This document shows, in pieces, positions 37,162-45,997 of a stretch of 64,000 nt of DNA. Every line of letters starts with the position of its first letter. Position 1 is the first letter of the stretch. Where the stretch lies: the IMG/VR virus record IMGVR_UViG_3300024339_000012, positions 1-64,000 of that record. One strand, given 5' to 3'. This stretch comes from a virus. A program made the position numbers and the translations under genes. The notes beneath the pieces were generated by a model. The model had not been told where the DNA came from. It made no database searches and saw only the letters and a program-made list of their open reading frames with translations.

Positions 37162-37812
37162 CTAAAAATCGTCTTCTGCAATTTCCATGTCTGGATTAGC
37201 GTTCGTAGTTGCAGCTGGTGCATCACTCTTTGGCTGTGCTTCTTTTCTTTCAATGGTAGGTTCTGGTTCTGCAGGTGCTCCTGCAGGTGGTCTTTTATCA
37301 TCAGTTCTTTTGTAAAAGTCTCCTGACGGTACTCCTCCACTTTGTTTCAAAGAAGGATCTCCAATTATTGCAGGTGGTGTATCTCCATCGGAAAAGAACT
37401 TCTTAGCAAGAAAGCTATATTCTTTACCTGTAGGTTTGCCATTCCAATAATGTACATCAAGACCAACGATTCCCCAACATTTAGCTTTTGCAAGCTGTTC
37501 TTTAGAAACTTCACCTTCAGGAAAGCCTAATGCTTTCTTCATATTGGTTAACAGGAATTCGCTTTTACAACGAATATTGTCATCTTTCCTGCCAGGATCT
37601 CCAATTGGTAGAGTTGAGTAATAGAATCCGCCGTTTATGGTTTCTTTATTGACATTAATAAATGTTATATCCAATCCGGGGTTTCCATTTTTATCCTTTA
37701 ATTCTTTTCCACTCTTATCCACAAAGGGTTTAATAGATAAGATTTTCATTCTGTGCAATCCGGGGCTCATTATGCCTCCAGTTGACTTTTCAGTTGCTGG
37801 TAATCCACTCAT
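37162..37812 (-). CDS. Putative single-stranded DNA-binding protein with acidic tip
   Basis: 216 aa. Residues 1-140 are beta-rich and fit an OB-type core (HRMKILSIKPFVDKSGKELK, LDITFINVNKETINGG). A Pro/Ala/Glu-rich linker follows (PPAGAPAEPEPTIERKEAQ), then the acidic tip EIAEDDF. An OB-like core, disordered linker and acidic Phe-ended tip is the SSB design; the tip recruits partner proteins. It lies directly upstream of a helicase/recombination-poor stretch and directly downstream of the Sak4-like ATPase, a pairing known in phages. Assignment is by layout, not family match. Confidence 0.6.
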   Translation of the reverse strand: MSGLPATEKSTGGIMSPGLHRMKILSIKPFVDKSGKELKDKNGNPGLDITFINVNKETINGGFYYSTLPIGDPGRKDDNIRCKSEFLLTNMKKALGFPEGEVSKEQLAKAKCWGIVGLDVHYWNGKPTGKEYSFLAKKFFSDGDTPPAIIGDPSLKQSGGVPSGDFYKRTDDKRPPAGAPAEPEPTIERKEAQPKSDAPAATTNANPDMEIAEDDF

Positions 37813-37829
37813 AAGTGTAAGTATTAGTA

Positions 37830-38567
37830 TTAGTTATAAAATTCTTCAAATTTAGCAAAAACCTCAACCAAATCATTAGGAATGAATTGATCATCAAACA
37901 TTCCAAGAGGTGATTTAGCCTGTGTGCCATTTCCTTTTTGTGTACGGAAAACATATTTGTTTCCTTGATCAGATTCCTGAACTTCTGCCCAGAATACTGT
38001 TGTGAATAATCCTTCAGGAGTAATTGCCTCTCTGGTAAACTGTCCTGATGGTATTTTAAATTCACGAGTAGGAGTTGTATCATTAGTACTCTTACTTTGA
38101 GTAACATCTTCATGTGACATGATAACAACGATGAAGTCATTACGCAGTTTCTTAATGGTATCAACGAGATCTTTAAACTCTTTTGCAAACTTCTTATATT
38201 TGCTCCAGTTGTCATCCTCAAGCACGTCAAGAACACTTCTCAGCATTGCGTAAGTAAATGTATCAATGATGACATAATCAATCGGACGTGCCTTTATTTG
38301 GTTTTCAGGCATATTGTGGATATCGATCAGAATCTTTTTTATTTCAGGAATGTAATCTTCCGGAATATAATTAGACTTCAATGAATACTTAGAAGTTCCT
38401 TCTTTAACTTCCTTTTTGTAAAGAGTTCTGAAATTCTTTGCAAATCCACGAAAAGGTAGTTCCTTGTCTTCAGGTACAATCCATATGCCCCTTTCGGGAT
38501 CAAGGTTTCTCCCGCTTGTTGTTTTGCCACTACCCGAAGGTGCAACAACTAAAATTGCTCTCGCCAT
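37830..38567 (-). CDS. Sak4-like / AAA_24 RecA-fold ATPase, putative recombinase
   Basis: 245 aa. Walker A APSGSGKTT at 9-17 right after the first strand, Walker B YVIIDTF at 98-104, and DFIVVIMSHEDV as the sensor-type strand near 145. Single-domain RecA-core ATPases of this size next to an SSB gene are Sak4-type single-strand annealing proteins. A C-terminal extension (PLGMFDDQFIPNDLVEVF) is typical. Expected role: homologous recombination and replication restart with the SSB. The start follows a leader with TTATTTTTTTAC. Confidence 0.75.
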   Translation of the reverse strand: MARAILVVAPSGSGKTTSGRNLDPERGIWIVPEDKELPFRGFAKNFRTLYKKEVKEGTSKYSLKSNYIPEDYIPEIKKILIDIHNMPENQIKARPIDYVIIDTFTYAMLRSVLDVLEDDNWSKYKKFAKEFKDLVDTIKKLRNDFIVVIMSHEDVTQSKSTNDTTPTREFKIPSGQFTREAITPEGLFTTVFWAEVQESDQGNKYVFRTQKGNGTQAKSPLGMFDDQFIPNDLVEVFAKFEEFYN

Positions 38568-38606
38568 CTTTTATGATTTTAATTAAAATATTTAGTAAAA
38601 AAATAA

Positions 38607-38942
38607 TCACTTCAATTTCATTTTGTATTTCTCTATTAAGTTTTTGTATGCATTTTTATTCTCAAACTTGCGCCTGATCTTATACCTTAGCTTTTCGTTA
38701 TACACTTTTTTGTGGAAATAGAATTTCCCAAATCCATATATACTTATTTCTATGCCCAACTTAATGAAGTATTTAATCCCATACTTTCCAAAGAATGCAT
38801 CTACATACTGCTTTACCTTTACTGGTGGTAAATTCATATCAGATGCTATTCTCTGGATAGCCTTGAAATTACTTGTAGGTTCTTTAGAATAGTGTGATAT
38901 CCTCTGATTCCTGAAAACTTTCTTTTTGTTCATTTTTCGCAA
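38607..38942 (-). CDS. HU/IHF-like DNA-binding protein
   Basis: 111 aa, very basic. Residues about 28-75 fit HU: helices IASDMNLPPVKVKQYVDAFF, then IKLGIEISIYGFGKFYF, which matches the conserved xVxIPGFGxFxV strand pair. The rest is a Lys/Arg-rich C-terminal tail (LRYKIRRKF). Likely binds and bends phage DNA in replication or packaging. The start overlaps the 3' end of the primase-helicase gene by 59 bp; an internal ATG at 38933 (MNKKK) is also possible. The stop TGA runs into the leader of the Sak4-like gene. Confidence 0.7.
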   Translation of the reverse strand: MRKMNKKKVFRNQRISHYSKEPTSNFKAIQRIASDMNLPPVKVKQYVDAFFGKYGIKYFIKLGIEISIYGFGKFYFHKKVYNEKLRYKIRRKFENKNAYKNLIEKYKMKLK

Positions 38943-40752
38943 TTAATATTGGATCGGTTTCATTGTAATTCAAGAAGTGATGATCACGACCTCTGAAACG
39001 TAATAATACTGGATATTCCTTTCTTGTCTTAACTCCAATTAGCTTAGGTGTTTTAACTTTCTGGACATGAACTTCACTTATAACTTCCTCTTTATTTTCA
39101 TCTTTCAAATGAACACAAAGGATCTCATAAAACTTCTTATTCCATACTGCACCACCAGTAATCTGAAACACTGATGGAGCTGATGGATTCTTTCTATCCT
39201 CACCTTGAGGTGTTGGGGGATGCACTACAATAACTTTAATGATATTGTGAGTAGTACAGAATCTCTGTTCGGCTGATAATTCATTTTCAAGATACTGATC
39301 TAATGAGCCAGTATATCTATGATTTAATGCGTTCCAAGGGTCTGTAACAAAACCTATAATACCACGTTGACGTATCATTCTCCTTGCTACCTGACGTAAT
39401 TCTTCAGGTGTATATCCCTCTTCACGATCAATAAATTCGAAATGCTCAGATATAAACTTCTTAGCAATAGCCATGTCCTTTTCAGTAGCACGCCCATTAA
39501 CATCTAAATCTATGGTGTTACCAATATAAATTTCAATGAATATTATGTAAGCATCTTCTACGGGATAGTTCTCTGGTAGGTAACATCCGAATTTATAACC
39601 ATATTTTATAGCGGCTAATATTAACAGATTAAACATGAATGTACTCTTACCCATATTACCATAACCATTGAATCCTACTAAGTGGCCAGTCTTCCATCGG
39701 AAATGAGCCTCAAGATCTCTTACACCTGTAGGCTTACCCTTTTTCAATCCATAAGTATATTGTTCATTGATTTTATCGCTAACATCATCAATAGTAACTA
39801 CATCATCCAAAGGAAAGCTTTCAGCTCTGTCAAATGCTTCCTGTAATGCTTCAGGACCGATATGCCAAAGCACATCATTACCATCATTGCAGACAATCAT
39901 TTTACCCTTCTTATCTTCATAAGTGTAATTATGGAACTTGATTATCCTGCATTTGTCATAGCCAAAACGTCTGCCTATTTCATTACGCAGTTTAATGCCA
40001 GCGCCATCATTGTCAGTTGCAATGTAAATGATCTCAACCTCTTCAAAATACTGATATGTATGATCAAAGTAGGATAGTGCTAAGTGATTACCTGAGTCAA
40101 CTTTACCAGTCTTTACATAATACTCATTTTCCTCAACAGATATTGACGATCCATTAGGAACACTGCAGGAATGTACTATTCCTATTTCATGGAATGATAG
40201 TGTGTCAATTTCTCCTTCAGTAATAACACAATAGTTCTTGTTATTGCGTACCCAGTCAATACCCCATGGTATAAGTTTACTACCTTTCTCAATCTTAAAA
40301 TTCTTCTGACCATCACGATATTTAATCATGGTTAGCCAGCCATTTTCACGATACGAGAATGCTATACAGGGCTTCTCTACAAATGTATTGTTATGCTTTT
40401 GCCTGATAGATACTGTGGCATTACGAACTTCTCTTGAATCAAGCGTTTGGTTACTGATACCACGCTTATTAAAGTATTCACGTTGCTTGTCAGTAAGGTC
40501 TTGTAAGTGTTTTTTCTCGATTATAGGTTTGTTCTTAACCCAGTCTTTAGGAGTAAGTCCACCAGTATGACCACAATGCTGACAATACCACGTTCCTTTA
40601 ACAACGTTTACAGCAAGTTTCTTCTGACCTTTCTTCTTACGGTGAGGTTCACACTTAGGACATATAACATACGCTTCGTCCTGTTCGTTTACTTTTGCCT
40701 CTACAACTCCTACAATACTAAATTCCTGATAATTATTTGCGAATTCTGTCAT
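38884..40752 (-). CDS. Replicative DNA primase-helicase
   Basis: 622 aa, similar in plan to T7 gp4/Twinkle. A zinc ribbon at the N-terminus (C31, C34, C57, C60), a Toprim domain with CVITEGEID (175-183, catalytic E179 region) and IATDNDGAG (244-252), then a RecA-type helicase domain with Walker A GYGNMGKST (363-371) and a Walker B-like IIGFVTDPWNA strand. Unwinds DNA and primes the lagging strand at the fork. It ends in SEDITLF, an acidic tail like that of SSB. It forms an operon with the winged-helix protein upstream (stop and start 4 bp apart). No DNA polymerase is visible nearby. Confidence 0.88.
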   Translation of the reverse strand: MTEFANNYQEFSIVGVVEAKVNEQDEAYVICPKCEPHRKKKGQKKLAVNVVKGTWYCQHCGHTGGLTPKDWVKNKPIIEKKHLQDLTDKQREYFNKRGISNQTLDSREVRNATVSIRQKHNNTFVEKPCIAFSYRENGWLTMIKYRDGQKNFKIEKGSKLIPWGIDWVRNNKNYCVITEGEIDTLSFHEIGIVHSCSVPNGSSISVEENEYYVKTGKVDSGNHLALSYFDHTYQYFEEVEIIYIATDNDGAGIKLRNEIGRRFGYDKCRIIKFHNYTYEDKKGKMIVCNDGNDVLWHIGPEALQEAFDRAESFPLDDVVTIDDVSDKINEQYTYGLKKGKPTGVRDLEAHFRWKTGHLVGFNGYGNMGKSTFMFNLLILAAIKYGYKFGCYLPENYPVEDAYIIFIEIYIGNTIDLDVNGRATEKDMAIAKKFISEHFEFIDREEGYTPEELRQVARRMIRQRGIIGFVTDPWNALNHRYTGSLDQYLENELSAEQRFCTTHNIIKVIVVHPPTPQGEDRKNPSAPSVFQITGGAVWNKKFYEILCVHLKDENKEEVISEVHVQKVKTPKLIGVKTRKEYPVLLRFRGRDHHFLNYNETDPILIAKNEQKESFQESEDITLF

Positions 40753-40755
40753 TGG

Positions 40756-41421
40756 TTATTCAAATTTCTTGTCAACATCATCTCTACTGGTAATAGTGTT
40801 GGCACTTTCTTGTTGCTTGTCGCCACCACTTTCTTTTACAATCGCCTCTTCTAAGTATTCCGTCCAGTTTTCGGAAAACCGTTGTGTTTCAAGATTAAGA
40901 AAAGTCGTTATATTCATTATGCTCCTGAAACCGGTACTTGGATGGTTCAGGTATTTAAAGTAAGCCTCTTTCTGATCATTTATGTACTGTGATCCTACTC
41001 TGGCCACCACTTTATTATAGAGTTCTTTTCCAGCTTTTTTACTGCCATGCCATTTCCTGTCACCACGTTTTTGCCAAAAGAATTCATAGTCATCGTCAAG
41101 CTCTATTTTGTGAGCTTTCTGATATCGCTTGCTAACAAAGAATTTATCTTCTCCATCAACAACTTTAACCTCGTACAGTCCTTTACTTTTAAGACTGCTG
41201 AGTATGGGTCTTACTTCATCAACTTTCATTGCAATCCACCTCAAAAGCCTACCTTCAGTAAACTCTTTATTCTGAATGGATAATCTGTGAATTAAGTCAA
41301 TGACAACATATTCATCATTAGACAATTTTAGTCGGTGTCTAACCTTATGATTTATCACGGATTTACCATGTATGCCTCTTGTTGTGGAGAGGAACTTTTC
41401 AAACATATTACCTGTAGTCAT
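40756..41421 (-). CDS. Winged-helix replication protein, possible helicase loader
   Basis: 221 aa. An N-terminal winged helix-turn-helix (YVVIDLIHRLSIQNKEFTEG, then LSSLKSKGLYEVKVV as recognition helix and wing, about 37-95). The C-terminal half is helical with aromatic pairs (EAYFKYLNHPSTGFRSI), the general layout of DnaD-like or replisome-organiser proteins. Gene order (immediately before the primase-helicase) supports a role in replication initiation or helicase loading. Ends in a short acidic tail. Confidence 0.6.
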   Translation of the reverse strand: MTTGNMFEKFLSTTRGIHGKSVINHKVRHRLKLSNDEYVVIDLIHRLSIQNKEFTEGRLLRWIAMKVDEVRPILSSLKSKGLYEVKVVDGEDKFFVSKRYQKAHKIELDDDYEFFWQKRGDRKWHGSKKAGKELYNKVVARVGSQYINDQKEAYFKYLNHPSTGFRSIMNITTFLNLETQRFSENWTEYLEEAIVKESGGDKQQESANTITSRDDVDKKFE

Positions 41422-41456
41422 TGTTATGAGATTAGGGATAAAAATAATGATATTCG

Positions 41457-42926
41457 TTACTCTGCATTCTGACTAACAATCTTCTTAGCCTCGTAGTACT
41501 GACCAGCTGTGATATTACCTTTCAGATCATAATTCCATTTTCTGAGGTCTCTAAGCTGCCATGGCTTTGCAGGTAGGTTACTAATGAATTCACTTGCCTG
41601 ACCTTTAGTATAAGTTATGTCGTCAGTCCATATTCCTTCATTTTTGAGCCAACCTAATTGTTTTTCAGTTGCAGGTTCGTTGAGTCTTCCAACGTGCCTT
41701 ATACTGCGTTTCTTTGGTAGATTGAACAGATCAAATCTACCTGTCTCTTGAGTTAACCGTTTAATTCTGGCTTCTCTTACTACGCGAATCTTTTCAATGT
41801 AAATATCTCTTTGTTCTTCAGAAATAAGCACACGCTCTTCCATAGGAACATCTTTTTCGATAGTCCAGTGATTTACTAAGCGATGCTGTCCAAAGTTGTC
41901 AACGAAGTCAACGATAGTACAATCAGCACGACCAAATATAGATTTATATAGTTCTGATTTCAAACGAGTACCACGACCTATCATTTGCATATATAATGCA
42001 AGTGATTCTGTTGGCCTTGCCATAAGGATAATACCTACATCACTGTAATCAAATCCTTCAGTCAGGATATTAACATTAGTGAGTACTTTAATGTCGCCGT
42101 TCTTAAACTTACGAACTAAAGCTTTACGTTCATCAGGATCTGTCTTACTGGTTATACATTCGCAACTAATACCATGGTTATGCTTAAATACATCTCGTAC
42201 ATTTTCAGCATGCTTGATATTAGCACAGAATACTATTCCCTGCCTGTCAGCACCATATTGCTTATACTTTGTAACAATAAGGTTATTACGAACAGAGATA
42301 TCTACCTTGGTGGACAGTTCCTTTATGTTAAAGTCTCCCATTGACCTTTTCACTCCTGCAATATCAACATCGGTCTTTACTCTATATGCTTCAAGTGCAC
42401 ATAGCCAGCCCTCGTTGATTCCTTGCTGAATAGTATATTCAAATGATATTTTCTCAAACAGATCAGTAAAGTTCAATCCGTCTAATCTTATTGGAGTAGC
42501 AGTAAAACCATATCTGTGTTTAACTTCAAAATACTCAACTGATTCTTTGTATGTTGGCGCAAGATAATGGTGCACTTCATCAATCAATATACAGTCGAAA
42601 TGTTTTGGTTTTATTTTATCCAGGCGATTGTATATGGTCTGAACAGATGCTATTACTATTTTACGATCTATTTCAAATCGTGGGCCTTTCACAATGCCAA
42701 CTTCCATAGGATACATCTGTGCGAAATCAATGTATGCCTGTTCTATTAGTTCCTCTCTATGACAAAGGAATAGAATCTTTTTGTATGACTGAGATATACC
42801 CACTGAGAGTATTCTCTTGCCTGTACCGGTTGCCATAACAATAAGATGGTTTACTATACCATTACCTATCTCTTTGGCTACAGACTCAAACATCCTATCC
42901 TGATAGGGTCTCCATGTTATATTCAT
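41457..42926 (-). CDS. SF2 DEAD/DEAH-type helicase
   Basis: 489 aa. Motif I MATGTGKR (31-38), motif Ia-like LCHREEL, motif II DEVH (116-119), motif III FTATPIR (141-147), and in the second RecA domain VLTNVNILTEGFD, then motif VI QMIGRGTRLKS. The layout matches phage UvsW-type or type III restriction-like helicases that act in branch migration and recombination-dependent replication. The C-terminal 80 residues are unassigned. A leader with a TACCTTTG element lies upstream. Confidence 0.88.
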   Translation of the reverse strand: MNITWRPYQDRMFESVAKEIGNGIVNHLIVMATGTGKRILSVGISQSYKKILFLCHREELIEQAYIDFAQMYPMEVGIVKGPRFEIDRKIVIASVQTIYNRLDKIKPKHFDCILIDEVHHYLAPTYKESVEYFEVKHRYGFTATPIRLDGLNFTDLFEKISFEYTIQQGINEGWLCALEAYRVKTDVDIAGVKRSMGDFNIKELSTKVDISVRNNLIVTKYKQYGADRQGIVFCANIKHAENVRDVFKHNHGISCECITSKTDPDERKALVRKFKNGDIKVLTNVNILTEGFDYSDVGIILMARPTESLALYMQMIGRGTRLKSELYKSIFGRADCTIVDFVDNFGQHRLVNHWTIEKDVPMEERVLISEEQRDIYIEKIRVVREARIKRLTQETGRFDLFNLPKKRSIRHVGRLNEPATEKQLGWLKNEGIWTDDITYTKGQASEFISNLPAKPWQLRDLRKWNYDLKGNITAGQYYEAKKIVSQNAE

Positions 42927-42951
42927 GTTGTTTTGATTAAAATTTGATTGA

Positions 42952-42959
42952 CAAAGGTA
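42952..42959 (-). promoter_or_regulatory. -7 element TACCTTTG upstream of the SF2 helicase
   Basis: On the minus strand TACCTTTG (42959 down to 42952) fits TAnnTTTG and lies 25 bp before the helicase ATG. It directly touches a 15-bp hairpin. No TTTG is found at the -33 position. Confidence 0.45.
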
Positions 42960-43005
42960 GCCTTTTTATTTCACATAACGGTTAATTAAATGAAATAAAA
43001 AGGCT
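42959..43005 (-). terminator. 15-bp perfect hairpin after the ThiF gene
   Basis: 42959-42973 pairs fully with 42991-43005 (AGCCTTTTTATTTCA and its complement), loop 17 nt. It follows the E1-like gene stop by 6 bp. The T-run is inside the stem, so termination efficiency is uncertain; an mRNA-stabilising 3' end is another option. Confidence 0.6.
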
Positions 43006-43011
43006 GAGTAT

Positions 43012-43818
43012 TTATACACTCATGGCTGTTATCGGTTGACTCTTTTCAAGGTCAATGAAATATCCATGATGTTTAATTTGGTGATCTTTGACAAGTTGCC
43101 ATATGATCTTTGCAGCATAAGTTGCTACAATAGAATTAATGAAAGGGTCTTGTCTTTTCAAGGCTTCGAATGTACTACAGCTTGCTTCTTTATCTTCAGA
43201 TTCAGATGCTTTATTCAGGTCATTACTGCTGAACACATCAAATATCCCGCGCAGTCTTTTCTTATAACCTTTGCCGGGCTGTTTAATATCTGCAGTAGTT
43301 CCACAAATTACCTGACCTTTATCGTATGAGTTACCACAATCAATGTGATAGTATATCTGATCAGAATTATGATATCCATGCCTATATGTACTCGGACCTT
43401 TAATGATATGATCCATTTCAAATCTTGCTGACACATTATCAACACAGCACACATTGAAGTTAGACGCCTTATACACTATATGATCAAAATCATCACTGTA
43501 CTTCATGTATCTGTCAATAGCAGACCAGTTAAATCCAAAGTTCCTGTTTATGCGCTCGATGGTTGTACTTGCCTTTTGCTTTCCAATATCTTCCACATAA
43601 TACAGCTGTCTACCAACATTAGAATCAGAAACTATATCACCATCAATGACTGTAACATGTAGTCCTACATGATCAAGTTTTCTAAGCATGATGTTCATTC
43701 TGACAAGTTCAGAAATTAGCCTGGTACCGGTTCCTCCACATCCTACGATTGTAATAGAAATTACTTCGTCAGGATTCGTGATCTTTGCAGGAGCAAAGTG
43801 TGTATAAGTCTTTTTCAT
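43012..43818 (-). CDS. PRTRC system ThiF/E1-like adenylyltransferase
   Basis: 268 aa. Nucleotide-binding GCGGTG (26-31), the acidic VIDGDIV (57-63), SNVGRQLY (66-73) with the N and R-Q of E1/ThiF enzymes, DIGKQKA (77-83), CCVDNVSAR (124-132) and a candidate catalytic Cys in EASCSTFEA (C214) before FINSIVATYAAKI. E1-like enzymes adenylate the C-terminus of a ubiquitin-like protein and pass it on as a thioester. It overlaps the E2-like gene by 4 bp (ATGA) and closes the PRTRC operon. Partners would be the ubiquitin-like protein at 45785 and the E2-like protein at 43815. Confidence 0.85.
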   Translation of the reverse strand: MKKTYTHFAPAKITNPDEVISITIVGCGGTGTRLISELVRMNIMLRKLDHVGLHVTVIDGDIVSDSNVGRQLYYVEDIGKQKASTTIERINRNFGFNWSAIDRYMKYSDDFDHIVYKASNFNVCCVDNVSARFEMDHIIKGPSTYRHGYHNSDQIYYHIDCGNSYDKGQVICGTTADIKQPGKGYKKRLRGIFDVFSSNDLNKASESEDKEASCSTFEALKRQDPFINSIVATYAAKIIWQLVKDHQIKHHGYFIDLEKSQPITAMSV

Positions 43819-44537
43819 ATTAAATCTCCTATCGTTTTATCGTGAGGAATTATTGGCAACAGCCTTATTTCTTTCTTTTTGATATACATATTCCAAGCGT
43901 CTACAAATGTCTTAGGCTTGAATGATTTCTTATACATATCCATTTGCTTATTCATGTGCGTAAATGGACTCTTGAAGAATATCTGTTCCCAATGAATCAG
44001 GAACTCAGCAATAGACTTACATTCATAAAGAGTCATGATATTCTGTGACCCTAAACAAACATTATCTTTGTAATCAACATTCATAAATGGAGTAGGATAC
44101 AGAATAGTATCCATTCCTTCATTTTCCTTTGCGAAATATACATTCAGGTCTCTCTCGCTGGCATGAAATACCATCGCGGGTATCATTATATCATATCTGC
44201 CCTGCTTAATAGTTCCGTATCTATTAACTATTACTGTACGAATACATTTCTCAACGTACCATATGGCATTGTCATAGCTTTTTAGATTAAAGTAAATCAA
44301 GCCTTTTGGAATCTGATTATAAGTAACAGCACTATTCTTTATTAGCACCTCGTCTTTCTGTATGAGAATGGTTAACATGTTCTGAAGTATCTTAGCCTCA
44401 AATGGCCTGAATGAATTATCATTCTCACCTTTCATTTCAGCATAACAAACAGTATTGGCACCATTCTCATAGAAACGCATTTCTGTTTTGAGTGACATTT
44501 TACCAACGGGAATGTCTACGATTTTCTTTTTTTCCAT
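43815..44537 (-). CDS. PRTRC system protein B (prokaryotic E2-like)
   Basis: 240 aa. The central IPAMVFHASERDLNVYFAK (119-137), followed by YPTPFMNVDYKDNVCLG with C161, matches PRTRC protein B, a family classed with prokaryotic E2-like folds; the conserved Cys would be the thioester site. From family knowledge it works with the E1-like and ubiquitin-like proteins of the same cassette. The start overlaps the upstream gene by 38 bp and the stop overlaps the E1 gene by 4 bp, so all are translationally coupled. Activity is inferred. Confidence 0.75.
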   Translation of the reverse strand: MEKKKIVDIPVGKMSLKTEMRFYENGANTVCYAEMKGENDNSFRPFEAKILQNMLTILIQKDEVLIKNSAVTYNQIPKGLIYFNLKSYDNAIWYVEKCIRTVIVNRYGTIKQGRYDIMIPAMVFHASERDLNVYFAKENEGMDTILYPTPFMNVDYKDNVCLGSQNIMTLYECKSIAEFLIHWEQIFFKSPFTHMNKQMDMYKKSFKPKTFVDAWNMYIKKKEIRLLPIIPHDKTIGDLI

Positions 44538-45588
44538 GTTTCTTGTTTATGAAATTATTAACCATTTTACCATTTACAAATTCATTTGCATCTAAGAACC
44601 TGTTTGCTATGTATGCTATTCCGCCATTCCTCCAAATTGGTTTGCAATCTGTTTTCTTTCCGGGCTTATGCAATACAGACCTCATGAACGGATATACATA
44701 TACATTCTTAGAATTCTTAATACCATGCCAATCATGCATTGTTAATCCACCTTTTGTACATGACCAAACAAATTTAATCCTGTGCTGATTATCTGCAAGT
44801 TTCATATTCTCAGCATTACAAAAATCAAGTATTACATCATCAACATTGTACTTAGATAATTTGAATGAATCTCTATTAAATATGCTGTATAATTTCTTCT
44901 GCAGCTTTCGTACTGTTCCAAACTTCCTTTCTTTCTTAAAGTATGCAGTTATTGATGATTTCCTCATAGTAGCGCCTTTATTGAGTAATTTGATAGCACG
45001 ACTAAGTTCCGGAGTTTCTTCACGACCTTGCATATATTCCTTGAAATAAGGATCATTTGCAGGACAGTATAGTTCAAAGTTTTTAGACATCCATCCAATT
45101 GCTTTGAACATATCGTCAACAAATTCAGGATCTCTTTCCTTTATGCTGTAGATTATATCCAATGGTATTGTCGATGCTAATTCAAGCCATGTAAAACAAT
45201 CTGTTATCATTACAGCAAGTCGTACATCATATGATTTTTCACAGTAATACTGTACAAATTCATATGTATAACTGAACGTATCCAATGGAACGTAAAAGTT
45301 ATGCCTGATCTTTATATCACAAGCATCCCTTGTCATCTTAATTATTCGATGTGATTTGAATCCTTTATTGAAATACTTAATAATTGTATCGAATACATCC
45401 AACCAAGACCTACTACTTGAAAATTCAGTTATAATAGGCAGTTTAGGATTGAGTCTGCAATACAGGTTATAAGCATCCTTAATAAGAACTTGTGGGGCTA
45501 TCTGGAGTAATTCTTTATTATTGCCAACATCAAGCATCCCCGGCTTTGCGTTTGTACCCATTAGGGCCATTATGTTATTTATGCTCAT
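44500..45588 (-). CDS. PRTRC-cassette protein, candidate protein F
   Basis: 362 aa, mostly helical and basic, with no membrane segments. Length and position between PRTRC C and B fit PRTRC protein F, but I cannot confirm it by motif. Segments such as CDIKIRHNFYVPLDTFSYTY and the C-terminal NGGIAYIANRFLDANEFV stand out. It overlaps the upstream 66-aa gene by 4 bp (ATGA) and protein B by 38 bp. Confidence 0.5.
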   Translation of the reverse strand: MSINNIMALMGTNAKPGMLDVGNNKELLQIAPQVLIKDAYNLYCRLNPKLPIITEFSSSRSWLDVFDTIIKYFNKGFKSHRIIKMTRDACDIKIRHNFYVPLDTFSYTYEFVQYYCEKSYDVRLAVMITDCFTWLELASTIPLDIIYSIKERDPEFVDDMFKAIGWMSKNFELYCPANDPYFKEYMQGREETPELSRAIKLLNKGATMRKSSITAYFKKERKFGTVRKLQKKLYSIFNRDSFKLSKYNVDDVILDFCNAENMKLADNQHRIKFVWSCTKGGLTMHDWHGIKNSKNVYVYPFMRSVLHKPGKKTDCKPIWRNGGIAYIANRFLDANEFVNGKMVNNFINKKHGKKENRRHSRW

Positions 45589-45785
45589 GGTAGTTCCTGT
45601 TTAAGTTCAGCTATTGGAAGTATTCTCTTTTCCTTCATAACCTGATCAGTAGTGTGTCTGTCGTGGTATTTCAAATGATTGGTCTCTTTAATGATCAATG
45701 ATATTTTTATACCACTTTCCTTAATAGAAAAAGGCAGGTCAATCAACCTGCCTTCTGTCTGTTTAAAATACTCTTCGATTTTCAT
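45585..45785 (-). CDS. Unknown small protein inside the PRTRC cassette, 66 aa
   Basis: Shares a TAATG overlap with PRTRC C upstream and an ATGA overlap with the candidate F gene downstream, so it is translated as part of the cassette. Basic and mixed alpha-beta (GIKISLIIKETNHLKYHDRH). No family is recognised. The His-rich stretch could bind metal, but there is no known motif. Confidence 0.6.
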   Translation of the reverse strand: MKIEEYFKQTEGRLIDLPFSIKESGIKISLIIKETNHLKYHDRHTTDQVMKEKRILPIAELKQELP

Positions 45786-45988
45786 TACCCTTTAGGTTTA
45801 AATGATAATGTAAATACGTATTCAGCTTTTCCTGTCTTGTATTCAGGGCCTTTTATGGTCGCTGTTGCAAGTTCCGGAAACTGATTAGCATAGAAGCTCT
45901 GGACTTCTTTCGGAGACATGTTCGGATTTGGATCCGTTAAGTCTTTCTTTTCAAACTTGAAAACTCGAGGTATAGTCTTAGTCGCCAT
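45785..45988 (-). CDS. PRTRC system protein C (ubiquitin-like)
   Basis: 67 aa. The start IPRVFKFEKKDLTDPNPNMS, followed by EVQSFYANQFPELATATIKG and a C-terminal AEYVFTLSFKPKG, matches PRTRC protein C, a family related to prokaryotic ubiquitin-like proteins. It ends in an exposed single Gly, as needed for activation by an E1 enzyme. Full length for the family. It lies 9 bp after PRTRC E and is coupled to the next gene by TAATG. Confidence 0.85.
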   Translation of the reverse strand: MATKTIPRVFKFEKKDLTDPNPNMSPKEVQSFYANQFPELATATIKGPEYKTGKAEYVFTLSFKPKG

Positions 45989-45997
45989 AGTCGTAGT

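Noticed and set aside
37790-38236. 148-aa minus-strand frame overlapping the Sak4-like gene
   Set aside because: It is an alternative frame of the well-supported ATPase gene with no recognisable domain.
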